Under the pieces are notes generated by a model. The model worked only from the letters and a program-made list of their open reading frames with translations, had not been told where the DNA came from and made no database searches. Below, piece after piece: positions 55,763 to 63,763 of a stretch of DNA of 64,000 bases. Origin of the DNA: Pseudotabrizicola algicola (lineage in GTDB: Bacteria; Pseudomonadota; Alphaproteobacteria; Rhodobacterales; Rhodobacteraceae); the NCBI RefSeq assembly GCF_010915705.1, contig NZ_JAAIKE010000007.1:117533-181532 (forward strand), written 5' to 3'. Numbering within the stretch: the stretch's first letter is position 1; every line of letters begins with the position of its first letter. The position numbers and the translations under genes are program-made.

Positions 55763-55787
55763 GTTCAACAGATAGGAGACGTTGAAC
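55763..55787 (+). promoter_or_regulatory. Hairpin holding the ahcY ribosome-binding site in its loop
   Basis: GTTCAAC (55763-55769) and GTTGAAC (55781-55787) form a 7-bp stem. The 11-base loop AGATAGGAGAC carries the Shine-Dalgarno AGGAG, and the ahcY ATG follows the stem at once. It could affect translation initiation. It is too small to be a known riboswitch. Confidence 0.5.
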
Positions 55788-57173
55788 ATGGCCGACTACG
55801 TCGTGAAGGATATTGCGCTTGCTGAATTCGGGCGCAAGGAACTGACCATCGCCGAAACTGAAATGCCCGGGCTGATGGCTTGCCGTGAAGAGTTCGGTGA
55901 CAGCCAGCCGCTCAAGGGAGCCCGCATCGTCGGCTCTCTCCACATGACAATCCAGACGGCCGTACTGATCGAGACGCTCGTGGCGCTGGGGGCTGACGTG
56001 CGCTGGGCCTCATGCAACATCTTCTCGACCCAAGATCACGCCGCAGCGGCCATCGCCGCACAGGGAATTCCGGTTTTTGCAGTCAAAGGGCAGACCTTGG
56101 CCGAACATTGGGATTATCTCGACCGTTCCTTCATGTTCCCCGAAGGCGCGAACATGATCCTTGACGATGGCGGTGACGCCACGCTCTATGTCTTGCTTGG
56201 TGCGCGGATGGAGGCGGGCGAAGATGTCCTCTCTGTTCCCCAATCCGAAGAAGAAGAGGTCATCAAGCAGCAGATCATCAAGCGGATGAAGCAGTCGCCG
56301 GGTTGGTTCACCAAGACGAAAGCTGCCATCAAGGGCGTCTCGGAAGAAACGACAACGGGTGTGCACCGGCTTTATGACCTGCACAAAAAGGGTCAGCTTC
56401 CGTTCCCGGCTATCAACGTGAATGACTCTGTCACCAAATCGAAGTTCGATAACAAATATGGGTGCAAGGAGAGTCTGGTCGACGGCATCCGCCGCGCAAC
56501 CGATACGATGATGGCGGGCAAGGTCGCGGTTGTCTGTGGCTACGGTGACGTGGGCAAAGGCTCTGCCGCATCGTTGCAAGGTGCCGGCGCGCGCGTGAAG
56601 GTCACCGAAGTGGACCCCATCTGTGCTCTGCAAGCCGCGATGGATGGGTTTGAAGTTGTCCTGCTGGAAGATGTCGTGGCCAGCGCAGACATATTCATCA
56701 CCACCACCGGCAACCGTGATGTGATCCGCATCGAACATATCCGTGAAATGAAGGATATGGCGATCGTCGGCAACATCGGCCATTTCGACAATGAAATTCA
56801 GGTGGCCGCGCTTCGGAACCACAAGTGGACGAACATCAAGGATCAGGTTGATATGATCGAGATGCCGAATGGCAATCGCATCATCCTGCTGTCCGAAGGG
56901 CGGCTGCTCAATCTTGGCAACGCCACAGGGCACCCGTCCTTTGTGATGTCAGCCTCGTTCACAAACCAGGTTCTGGCGCAGATCGAACTTTGGACGAAGG
57001 GCAGCGAATACAAGCCCGGCGTCTACATTTTGCCCAAGGCGCTGGACGAAAAGGTCGCCCGCCTGCATCTCAAGAAAATTGGTGTGAAACTGACCGAACT
57101 GCGCCGCGAACAGGCCGACTACATCGGGGTATCGGTCGAAGGGCCGTTCAAGTCAGATCACTATCGCTATTAA
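55788..57173 (+). CDS. ahcY: S-adenosylhomocysteine hydrolase
   Basis: The 461-residue protein has the substrate domain ([28 protein letters not shown]) and the NAD-binding loop [11 protein letters not shown], with the C-terminal SDHYRY tail. It splits S-adenosylhomocysteine into adenosine and homocysteine, recycling the product of methylation. The ATG at 55788 is preferred over a TTG two codons upstream because of AGGAG spacing. The gene follows the regA-hvrA region as in Rhodobacter. Confidence 0.97.
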   Translation: MADYVVKDIALAEFGRKELTIAETEMPGLMACREEFGDSQPLKGARIVGSLHMTIQTAVLIETLVALGADVRWASCNIFSTQDHAAAAIAAQGIPVFAVKGQTLAEHWDYLDRSFMFPEGANMILDDGGDATLYVLLGARMEAGEDVLSVPQSEEEEVIKQQIIKRMKQSPGWFTKTKAAIKGVSEETTTGVHRLYDLHKKGQLPFPAINVNDSVTKSKFDNKYGCKESLVDGIRRATDTMMAGKVAVVCGYGDVGKGSAASLQGAGARVKVTEVDPICALQAAMDGFEVVLLEDVVASADIFITTTGNRDVIRIEHIREMKDMAIVGNIGHFDNEIQVAALRNHKWTNIKDQVDMIEMPNGNRIILLSEGRLLNLGNATGHPSFVMSASFTNQVLAQIELWTKGSEYKPGVYILPKALDEKVARLHLKKIGVKLTELRREQADYIGVSVEGPFKSDHYRY

Positions 57174-57181
57174 GTCTGTAA

Positions 57182-57211
57182 CGGGGCGGCCCGCCCAGAG
57201 TGGCCGCCCCG
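57182..57211 (+). terminator. Strong GC hairpin after ahcY
   Basis: A 10-bp stem (CGGGGCGGCC / GGCCGCCCCG) with a 10-base loop lies nine bases past the ahcY stop. It lacks a T-run (GACTTATCCC follows), so it may protect the 3' end as well as, or instead of, terminating. Confidence 0.55.
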
Positions 57212-57253
57212 ACTTATCCCTATCCACAGGGGGAAAACGCAGCGACTTTTCCC

Positions 57254-57283
57254 TTGGTCGGTTGGATGTTTTCTGGCTAAGAT
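57254..57283 (+). promoter_or_regulatory. Candidate promoter of the DUF2853 gene
   Basis: TTGGTC and TAAGAT are separated by 18 bases, 66 bases before the start codon at 57350. The match is moderate. Confidence 0.3.
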
Positions 57284-57349
57284 TCTGGCGCAGCCGAGGT
57301 GAAAAACAAACCGGGCGCGTGGTAACCGAGTCTTATAGGGATAGTGAAG

Positions 57350-57691
57350 ATGAGCAAACGCGACGAGCTGATCGCCAAATACGCGGAAGAGCTTTCCACC
57401 AAGTGCAGCATCACACCGGACATGGCCTTGTTGACCAAGGTGACAATCGGTTGTGGTCCGGCGATCTACAACGATGACTCCTCCACGGTTGCGGGCAGCG
57501 ATCCGGCAGAGCTTGAAACCATCAAGAAGAACTTCCTGATGAAGAAGCTTGGTCTTGCCGATAGCCCCAAGCTGATGGAAGCCATCAATGCTGTCATCGA
57601 CACATACGGTCGGTCCAATCGCAGCAAATACCGCGCTGTCGTGTATTACATGCTGGTCAAACACTTTGGCAAAGAAGCTGTTTACAGCTAG
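57350..57691 (+). CDS. DUF2853-family protein
   Basis: The 113-residue protein starts SKRDELIAKYAEEL and has a mixed fold with CGPAIYNDDSSTVAGSD and the C-terminal KYRAVVYYMLVKHFGKE, typical of DUF2853 proteins. The family is small, cytoplasmic and of unknown function. I used the ATG at 57350; a GTG lies two codons upstream. It has its own possible promoter and a clear terminator, so it is a single-gene unit. Confidence 0.8.
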   Translation: MSKRDELIAKYAEELSTKCSITPDMALLTKVTIGCGPAIYNDDSSTVAGSDPAELETIKKNFLMKKLGLADSPKLMEAINAVIDTYGRSNRSKYRAVVYYMLVKHFGKEAVYS

Positions 57692-57712
57692 GCAAAAGCA
57701 GACCTGACGTAG

Positions 57713-57738
57713 GGCCCCGAAGATCGGGGCCTTTTTTG
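57713..57738 (+). terminator. Terminator after the DUF2853 gene
   Basis: GGCCCCGA / TCGGGGCC with a three-base loop is followed by six T residues. It is a strong intrinsic terminator. Confidence 0.9.
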
Positions 57739-57804
57739 TTCGTGAAAAACTTGCGCCAAGTTTTAACGGACCAATTCTTGCGTCATTGCAATAGTTTGGG
57801 TTAG

Positions 57805-57914
57805 TCTGAAATAGAGCGGCAGTATGCCCAAGACCCTATTTCAGAACACGTGTGGTGCCAGGGGAGCACGTGGGGTGGATGGAGGGTCTTGGTCTGACCG
57901 GGGCCCTCCATTTC
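57805..57914 (+). ncRNA. Candidate structured small RNA
   Basis: Between the DUF2853 terminator and the EVE gene lie successive hairpins and no believable ORF. The first pairs TCTGAAATAG (57805-57814) with CTATTTCAGA (57836-57845), a perfect 10-bp stem. The last pairs ATGGAGGG (57879-57886) with CCCTCCAT (57904-57911) and is followed by TTCTATC. A short GTGC/GCAC stem and two CACGTG palindromes lie between. This is the pattern of a folded RNA ending in a weak terminator. The strand is assigned from that order and is uncertain. Confidence 0.4.
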
Positions 57915-57960
57915 TATCATCTCTGAGTGGTCACTACATACAGCGCAGCACGTTACCCAT

Positions 57961-58380
57961 TCAGGGCGTCAATCCGGCAAGCCGGCAAACGATATCCCAT
58001 TCGGCGGGGCTGACGGGCTGCACCGAAAGGCGGGTGTTTTTGACAAGCGCCATATTCTCCAGCCCCGGCACGTCCTTGCATTCCTCCAAGGACACCGGCC
58101 GTTTGACCGGAGTCACGGCCTTTATCACCACGCAGTCCCAGCGCGGGTCTTCGCTTGTGCTGTCAGGCGCGCTTTCACGAATGACCTCGACCACGCCAAC
58201 AATTTCCTTGCCGATATTGGAATGGTAGAAAAACCCCCGATCCCCGATCTTCATGCTGCGCATGTTGTTGCGCGCCTGATAGTTGCGAACGCCTGTCCAT
58301 TCCTCTCCGGCCTCGCCGCGTGCGACCTGCTGATCCCAGCTCCACGCGTCAGGTTCTGACTTGAACAGCCAAAAATTCAT
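57961..58380 (-). CDS. EVE-domain protein
   Basis: The 139-residue protein is a single EVE domain: NFWLFKSEPDAWSWDQQ at the start, WTGVRNYQARNNMRSMKIGDRGFFYHS and a NTRLSVQPVSPAEWD end. EVE domains bind modified nucleotides in RNA or DNA. It overlaps the YciI-like gene by 4 bp (ATGA) and is transcribed with it, downstream of tsaD. Confidence 0.9.
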   Translation of the reverse strand: MNFWLFKSEPDAWSWDQQVARGEAGEEWTGVRNYQARNNMRSMKIGDRGFFYHSNIGKEIVGVVEVIRESAPDSTSEDPRWDCVVIKAVTPVKRPVSLEECKDVPGLENMALVKNTRLSVQPVSPAEWDIVCRLAGLTP

Positions 58381-58649
58381 CCGATCACCTTTTTCCACTC
58401 GCGCATCGCCACGCTTTCGAAAAGTCCGGCTTTGGCATAGGGGTCGGCCTCGGCCCAATCTCGGGCTTGATCCATCGACTCTACCGACAGGATGACAAGG
58501 CTTCCGATCATCGACCCGTCCGCATCCAGAAAAGGCCCCGCCATTTCAACGATGCCGCTGCTCTTGATATGCTCAAGATGGGCCGCACGGTTGTCCAGAC
58601 GGGTTTGCAAATGTCCGGCTTTGTCAATGCAGATGAGGGCGACGCGCAT
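58377..58649 (-). CDS. YciI-family protein
   Basis: The 90-residue protein has the YciI pattern: VALICIDKAG, the histidine in RAAHLEHIKSSG, the acidic GPFLDADGSMIGS and the DWAEADPYAKAGLFESV segment. YciI-like proteins have a ferredoxin-like fold and unknown, possibly enzymatic, activity. It lies 56 bp after tsaD and is coupled to the EVE gene. The start at 58649 (MRVALICID) is the usual family start. Confidence 0.9.
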   Translation of the reverse strand: MRVALICIDKAGHLQTRLDNRAAHLEHIKSSGIVEMAGPFLDADGSMIGSLVILSVESMDQARDWAEADPYAKAGLFESVAMREWKKVIG

Positions 58650-58705
58650 AAGAGGTTCCTTTTTCGCAGTGGGGACGGATGGCAACGGGGGGCGTGGGCC
58701 CCCTA

Positions 58706-59812
58706 TCAAGCTTTTGCACCCTTTTTTCCTGATCCGATCATCGCAGGTGCGGTCTGATCCAGCGGCCAGCGCGGGCGCGCTGAAAGGTTAGCGTCATCGC
58801 GCAAACCCATTTGAAAACGTTCAAGGCCCGCATAGGCAATCATTGCCGCGTTGTCAGTGCATAGGCGCAGCGGGGGGGCCAGAAATCGAACGGATGCTTT
58901 CGCGCAGACATCTTCCAGAGCGGTCCGAACGGCTGTGTTTGCTGCAACGCCGCCTGCAACAGCAAGTGCAGGCACGGCGGGGGACGCCTCCAGATAGACC
59001 TCCAACGCACGGCGCGTCTTTTCCTCGAGCACGCCCACCATCGCTGTCTGAAATCCTGCGCAAAGATCGCGGCGGTCGGCTTTTGTCAGGCCACCCTTTT
59101 CGGCGATCACCGTATCGCGTGTTCGCAGCAACGCTGTCTTGAGCCCCGAGAACGACATATCGCACCCCGGCTTGTCCAACAAAGGCCGTGGAAACACAAA
59201 GCGCGCCGGATTGCCCAAAGCGGCCTCTGCTTCCACCGCAGGGCCTCCGGGCTGAGGCAGGCCGAGCAATTTTGCGGTCTTGTCAAACGCCTCGCCCGGG
59301 GCGTCATCAATGGTGCCGCCGATGCGCCGGAAAGAGTCCGGCCCGCTCACTATAAGAAACTGGCAATGACCACCCGACACCAGCAGCATGAGGTAAGGAA
59401 AGGGCAGTCCATCGGTGAGTCGTGGAGTCAGCGCGTGACCGGCAAGATGATTGACGCCGATCAGCGGCAGTCCGGTTCCCGCTGCCAGCCCCTTGGCCAG
59501 CATGACGCCGGAAAGCACCCCCCCGATCAATCCCGGCCCTGCTGTTACAGCAATTCCGTCCAGTTCTGCAAAACTCACCCCGGCCTCGGCCATCGCACGC
59601 TCTACGCAACCGTCGAGCCGTTCCGCGTGGGCCCGTGCGGCAATTTCCGGCACGACGCCCCCGAACTCTGCATGCAGGTTGACCTGACCCTCAACGACCG
59701 AAGACAGAATTTCCGCCCTATCGTTCATGCGAACGATTGCAGCCGCTGAATCATCACAGCTGGATTCGATGCCAAGGAAAGTCAGGCCGGGGAGGTTCGG
59801 GCTAGATTGCAT
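58706..59812 (-). CDS. tsaD: tRNA N6-adenosine threonylcarbamoyltransferase TsaD
   Basis: The 368-residue protein has the ASKHA fold with [14 protein letters not shown], the metal site [22 protein letters not shown] and the C-terminal [12 protein letters not shown] and [12 protein letters not shown]. It transfers the threonylcarbamoyl group to A37 of ANN-decoding tRNAs. Its helper TsaE is encoded at 49156-49620. It diverges from hemD across 39 bp. Confidence 0.97.
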   Translation of the reverse strand: MQSSPNLPGLTFLGIESSCDDSAAAIVRMNDRAEILSSVVEGQVNLHAEFGGVVPEIAARAHAERLDGCVERAMAEAGVSFAELDGIAVTAGPGLIGGVLSGVMLAKGLAAGTGLPLIGVNHLAGHALTPRLTDGLPFPYLMLLVSGGHCQFLIVSGPDSFRRIGGTIDDAPGEAFDKTAKLLGLPQPGGPAVEAEAALGNPARFVFPRPLLDKPGCDMSFSGLKTALLRTRDTVIAEKGGLTKADRRDLCAGFQTAMVGVLEEKTRRALEVYLEASPAVPALAVAGGVAANTAVRTALEDVCAKASVRFLAPPLRLCTDNAAMIAYAGLERFQMGLRDDANLSARPRWPLDQTAPAMIGSGKKGAKA

Positions 59813-59851
59813 GGTCCGCCGTTGCGCCGTGGGTTATCCGCAGGTAACACC

Positions 59852-60595
59852 ATGCGCATGGTCCCGCAATCCCGCGTCCTTCCGATGCTTATCACCCGGC
59901 CCCAGCCGCAGGCCAGCCGCTTTGCCGATGCGGCGACGGAGCGTTATGGCACGCGCGTGCGTCCGGTGCTGTCTCCGCTTCTTGCGCCAAGCTATTTCCT
60001 GCCTGACCTGCCAAAAGGGCCGTTCGGCGCAGTCATCCTTACGTCAGAGACTGGCGCGCAAGCCGCCGCGGCTATGCTGGGCAGGCTGCCCGCGCGCGCT
60101 TATTGTGTTGGCGAAAGAACTGCAGAGGTTGCATCTGGCTTGGGCTTTTCCGCGCAATCGGCAGACGGCAACGCCGATGATTTGCTCCGCCTTCTCCTCA
60201 CCCGCCCCGAACATGCCCCTTTTCTGCATATGCGCGGACGCGAAGCCCGCGGCGATCTGGCGGCGCGGTTGCAGTCTGCGGGGGTGCCCGCGCAAGAGGT
60301 GATCGTTTATGCGCAAGAGCCGCAACCGCTATCGTCAGAAGCGCGCGGCGTTCTTGAAGCAAGCGGCGATGTGATCGCCCCTTTGTTCTCGCCACGAAGT
60401 GCCGAGGTATTTCGTCGCGCCTTGGCGGATGTCGCTGAGGGGGCGGATCTTTGGCCGCGCCTCTGCATCGCTGCGCTCAGCCCTGCAATCGCGTCAATTT
60501 TTGCCGATTGCCCAGCCCGGCAGATGATAGTGGCCACAGGCCCGACACAAGCGGAACTGTTCTCGGCCTTGGATCGTTTTATCTTCACTGCTTGA
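59852..60595 (+). CDS. hemD: Uroporphyrinogen-III synthase
   Basis: The 247-residue protein has the loosely conserved HemD pattern: LITRPQPQASRFA, ILTSETGAQAA and the C-terminal FSPRSAEVFRRAL and VATGPTQAELFSAL. It closes hydroxymethylbilane to uroporphyrinogen III in haem and chlorophyll synthesis. The start is uncertain; ATGs at 59852, 59858 and 59885 are all possible and none has a strong ribosome-binding site. It precedes mic60 and the HemY-like gene, a usual alphaproteobacterial order. Confidence 0.88.
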   Translation: MRMVPQSRVLPMLITRPQPQASRFADAATERYGTRVRPVLSPLLAPSYFLPDLPKGPFGAVILTSETGAQAAAAMLGRLPARAYCVGERTAEVASGLGFSAQSADGNADDLLRLLLTRPEHAPFLHMRGREARGDLAARLQSAGVPAQEVIVYAQEPQPLSSEARGVLEASGDVIAPLFSPRSAEVFRRALADVAEGADLWPRLCIAALSPAIASIFADCPARQMIVATGPTQAELFSALDRFIFTA

Positions 60596-60631
60596 TGCCG
60601 GAAGTCCCGCGGGATTAGGATCAGATCAGGC

Positions 60632-60648
60632 GGGCGCGAGGCGCGCCC
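60632..60648 (+). repeat. GC hairpin between hemD and mic60
   Basis: GGGCGCG / CGCGCCC pairs around an AGG loop, 29 bp before the mic60 start. No T-run follows, so it may be an mRNA processing or stability element within the operon. Confidence 0.4.
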
Positions 60649-60676
60649 TAGTCACCGTAAAGTCAGGATTGTCGAT

Positions 60677-62008
60677 ATGGCCAAACGCCCCCCCTCCAGT
60701 GCAAAGCCCGCAGAGGAAGAGGTCGGCGGCAGCGCTGCAGCAACGCCAATCGTCGAATCCGTTGAAAACGCCACGATCGAACCGTCGCAAACCGAAGAGG
60801 TTGCGCCGATTGTGATCGAAGAGCCGCCCCGCCCTGACGCCGAAATTGAGCCTCCGGTTGCGGCGGAAAGTGGCGGCGTTTCAGAAGGCGGGGACAACCC
60901 GGCCGGACAGATGGAGCAGTCTGTTCCTGTTGCGGAAGACACGGCAACCAAACCGGCCAATGACAGCCCGCGTGATCCATTGCCCAACCAACAGGCGTCA
61001 CAGCGCAGCAACGGCTTTCTTGGCACTGCCCTAGGTGGCGTGGTCGCCGCCGCCGCAGGATATGCGTTGGCCGTCTTTGTTCCCTTCCCGGGCATAGGCA
61101 CATCAGACACCCAAACCCAATCGACCGAGGCCCAGATTGCCGAGTTGGCGGCACGGATCGAAACACTCGAGGCGGCTCCCGACGTGATAGCGCGCCTTTC
61201 ATCCCGCATCACGGATCTTGAGGCACGGCCCGTCGCCGAGCCGGCAGTCGGGCCGGAGGTCAGCGATCTTGCCGCGAGATTGGCAGAGGTTGAAAACAAG
61301 ATCGCGTCTGCCGAAGATCAGGGGACCTTCCTTGTCGGAGATGCAAACGCTGCCGATCTGATCGGCGCCGTTGAAAGCCTGCGGGCGGAAGTTGCCCAAC
61401 TGCAAGCATCGGGCGCTGATGCAAACGCAGGGATCGAAACCTTGGCCGCACAAACCGAGGCGCGTCTGGCCGAAGCAGAAGCGCAGGCCGCAGCCTTGCG
61501 GGCCGAAGCGGAAAGAACTGCGCAACGGGCAGTTGTTGCTGCTGCGCTGGGCCGCGTTCAGGCTGCGCTTGAAAGCGGCGCGCCTTTCGCCGGGGCCCTG
61601 GCGGATATTCCAGACGCGCAAATCCCGGCAGAGCTTGCGGCATTGGCTGAGAGCGGCGTTCCATCGCGTGCCCTTTTGCAAGACGCCTATCCGCCCGCTG
61701 CGCGCGAAGCGCTGGAAGCATCCTTGAAAGCAAATATGGGCGAAAGCTGGTCAGATCGGGTGGCGTCCTTCCTGCAAACGTCCACAGGAGCGCGCTCTCT
61801 CGTCCCGCGTGAAGGCAACGATCCAGACGCAGTGCTCTCGCGCGCCGAAGCTGCAGTGAAGGCCGGCGACATTGCTCAGGCGCTTGCCGAACTCGAGAAC
61901 CTTCCGCCGGAAGGGCAGGCCAGAATGGCCGATTGGTCGGCCTTGGCGCGCCAGAGACTTGAGGCGATTGCCGCCGTCTCGGCGCTTTCGGCTGGCGTGG
62001 AAGGGTAG
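60677..62008 (+). CDS. mic60: Alphaproteobacterial Mic60 (mitofilin-like) membrane protein
   Basis: The 443-residue protein has a long acidic, Pro-rich N-terminus, one membrane helix at about 117-138, a coiled coil through about 150-290 (EAEAQAAALRAEAERTAQ) and a C-terminal helical region (SRAEAAVKAGDIAQALAELENLPPEGQARMADW) that fits the mitofilin signature. The bacterial homologue of mitochondrial Mic60 lies beside hemD and the HemY-like gene and helps shape intracytoplasmic membranes. The name rests on layout and synteny. Confidence 0.8.
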   Translation: MAKRPPSSAKPAEEEVGGSAAATPIVESVENATIEPSQTEEVAPIVIEEPPRPDAEIEPPVAAESGGVSEGGDNPAGQMEQSVPVAEDTATKPANDSPRDPLPNQQASQRSNGFLGTALGGVVAAAAGYALAVFVPFPGIGTSDTQTQSTEAQIAELAARIETLEAAPDVIARLSSRITDLEARPVAEPAVGPEVSDLAARLAEVENKIASAEDQGTFLVGDANAADLIGAVESLRAEVAQLQASGADANAGIETLAAQTEARLAEAEAQAAALRAEAERTAQRAVVAAALGRVQAALESGAPFAGALADIPDAQIPAELAALAESGVPSRALLQDAYPPAAREALEASLKANMGESWSDRVASFLQTSTGARSLVPREGNDPDAVLSRAEAAVKAGDIAQALAELENLPPEGQARMADWSALARQRLEAIAAVSALSAGVEG

Positions 62009-62016
62009 ACCATCAC

Positions 62017-63498
62017 ATGCTTTGGACCTTGCTCAAAGTCATCTTGTTTGTGTTTTTCATCGCAGCCCTTGCGCATGGGGCGGGTGTTTTGCTCGACACC
62101 GAAGGCGCGCTTCGGATCGCGGTTGCCGGATGGGAACTGACGCTGGGACCGTTGCAGGTTGTCATCCTGTCCCTCGTCCTGATTGTCTCGCTATGGATTG
62201 TCTTCAAGATTGTCAGCTTCGTGGTGGCCGTCCTGCGCTTTCTCTCTGGAGACGAGACGGCAATTTCCCGGTACTTTGATCGCAACCGAGAGCGCAAAGG
62301 GTATCAGGCGCTGACCGAGGGTTTCCTTGCGCTCGCTTCGGGTGAAGGCAAGGTCGCAATGGCGCGCGCCCAACGGGCAGAGCGTTATCTGGCCAAACCG
62401 GAATTGACCAACCTGCTGATGGCGCAGTCGGCCGAGGCTGCGGGCGACACCAAGCGCGCGACAGAGGCTTACAAGCGCCTGCTCGCCGATGACAAGACGC
62501 GTTTTGTCGGTGTGCGGGGCCTTTTGAAGCAAAAGCTGACAGAGGGTGACACTGACACGGCACTGAAGCTGGCCGAAAAGGCCTTTGCAATGAAACCGCG
62601 CCATTCGGAAACGCAGGATATCTTGCTCAAACTTCAATCAGAGAAATCGGATTGGAAAGGCGCCCGCCAGACGCTCGGGGCAAAACTCAAGGCCGGGGCC
62701 TTGCCGCGCGATGTCTATCGACGCCGCGATGCGGTGCTTGCTCTGCAAGAGGCAAAGACGGTGTTTGATGACTCTGCCAGTATCGAGGCGCGAGAGGCCG
62801 CGATAGAGGCCAACCGTCTGTCGCCCGATCTTATCCCCGCCGCTGCAATGGCCGCACGCAGCCTAATTGCCAAAGGAGACCGGAAGGGCGCGACACGCGT
62901 TTTGAAGAAGGCTTGGAATGTGCATCCTCACCCGGACCTTGCAGCCGCTTTCGCGGAGATCGAACCGGAAGAAACCCCCGCCGCCCGACTGAAGCGCTTC
63001 AAGACGCTTACAGATATTCAGCCGCAGAACGAGCAGACCCGTCTGGTTTTGGCCGAACTCTGCGTTGCAGCCGAAGACTTCCCTGCCGCACGCCGTGCCC
63101 TTGGCGAGATTGTGACGACCCATCCCACACAGCGCTCTTTGGCCATCATGGCAGCCATTGCGCGGGGCGAGGGGGAAGACGATTCCGTGGTGCGGGGTTG
63201 GCTCACCCGCGCGCTTACCGCGCCGCTCGGCCCGCAATGGTGCTGTGATAAATGCCAGGCGATCCATGCCCAGTGGCACCCGATCTGCGAAAACTGTGGT
63301 GGTTTTGATACCTTGAGCTGGCGCGAACCTGTGGACAGTTCCGGCCCCAGCCCGACAGGAACCGAATTGTTGCCGCTCATCGTCGGGGCGCCGGCACCGG
63401 TGTCCGAACCCGCGACACCCGAGGCGGAAGATGCCGATGTTGTCACCGCGACTGCCGCGCCGGATGATCGAAGCAATGGCGCAAAACCAACCTATTGA
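62017..63498 (+). CDS. HemY-like TPR membrane protein with C-terminal zinc-ribbon motif
   Basis: The 493-residue protein has two N-terminal membrane helices (about 4-24 and 45-73) and the HemY_N-type segment, followed by TPR-like repeats to about residue 390. The C-terminal end carries CCDKCQAIHAQWHPICENCGG, two CxxC pairs like the rubredoxin-type metal site of LapB. It is called HemY by family, though it is not protoporphyrinogen oxidase. With Mic60 it may act in membrane shaping. It starts 8 bp after mic60. Confidence 0.85.
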   Translation: MLWTLLKVILFVFFIAALAHGAGVLLDTEGALRIAVAGWELTLGPLQVVILSLVLIVSLWIVFKIVSFVVAVLRFLSGDETAISRYFDRNRERKGYQALTEGFLALASGEGKVAMARAQRAERYLAKPELTNLLMAQSAEAAGDTKRATEAYKRLLADDKTRFVGVRGLLKQKLTEGDTDTALKLAEKAFAMKPRHSETQDILLKLQSEKSDWKGARQTLGAKLKAGALPRDVYRRRDAVLALQEAKTVFDDSASIEAREAAIEANRLSPDLIPAAAMAARSLIAKGDRKGATRVLKKAWNVHPHPDLAAAFAEIEPEETPAARLKRFKTLTDIQPQNEQTRLVLAELCVAAEDFPAARRALGEIVTTHPTQRSLAIMAAIARGEGEDDSVVRGWLTRALTAPLGPQWCCDKCQAIHAQWHPICENCGGFDTLSWREPVDSSGPSPTGTELLPLIVGAPAPVSEPATPEAEDADVVTATAAPDDRSNGAKPTY

Positions 63499-63506
63499 GG
63501 AACAAG

Positions 63507-63541
63507 CTTGGCCCACCGACACGATCTGTCTGTGGGCCAAG
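63507..63541 (+). terminator. Hairpin after the HemY-like gene
   Basis: A perfect 10-bp stem (CTTGGCCCAC / GTGGGCCAAG) with a 15-base loop lies just past the stop codon. There is no T-run, so termination is possible but unproven. Confidence 0.45.
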
Positions 63542-63613
63542 GATCTGTCTTTCGACAGGTGGCAGGGGTTGACTTGATCAGTCCGCCACCATACTAGAAC
63601 CGAACCAGAAAGT

Positions 63614-63689
63614 GCCGCTGTAGCTCAGCTGGTAGAGCACGTCATTCGTAATGATGGGGTCGGGGGTTCGAGTCCCTTCAGCGGCACCA
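63614..63689 (+). tRNA. tRNA-Thr (anticodon CGT)
   Basis: The 76-base sequence folds as a tRNA. The acceptor stem is GCCGCTG / CAGCGGC with an encoded ACCA end, the D arm is GCTC...GAGC, the anticodon stem is CGTCA/TGATG around TTCGTAA, and the T arm is GGGGGTTCGAGTCCC. The anticodon CGT reads ACG threonine codons. Confidence 0.96.
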
Positions 63690-63763
63690 GTTTTCCGACA
63701 GAAATGATTTCTGAAGCCGCTTTCAGGCGAATCTGCCGCGTTCAATCCGGTCGCTTCTGCCCC

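Noticed and set aside
55715..55787. SAH riboswitch in front of ahcY
   Set aside because: The leader is too short and I cannot draw the conserved SAH-aptamer stems; only a small hairpin is present.
57824..58228. 134-residue rightward ORF over the EVE gene
   Set aside because: It has no ribosome-binding site, overlaps the EVE gene on the opposite strand and has no recognisable domain.
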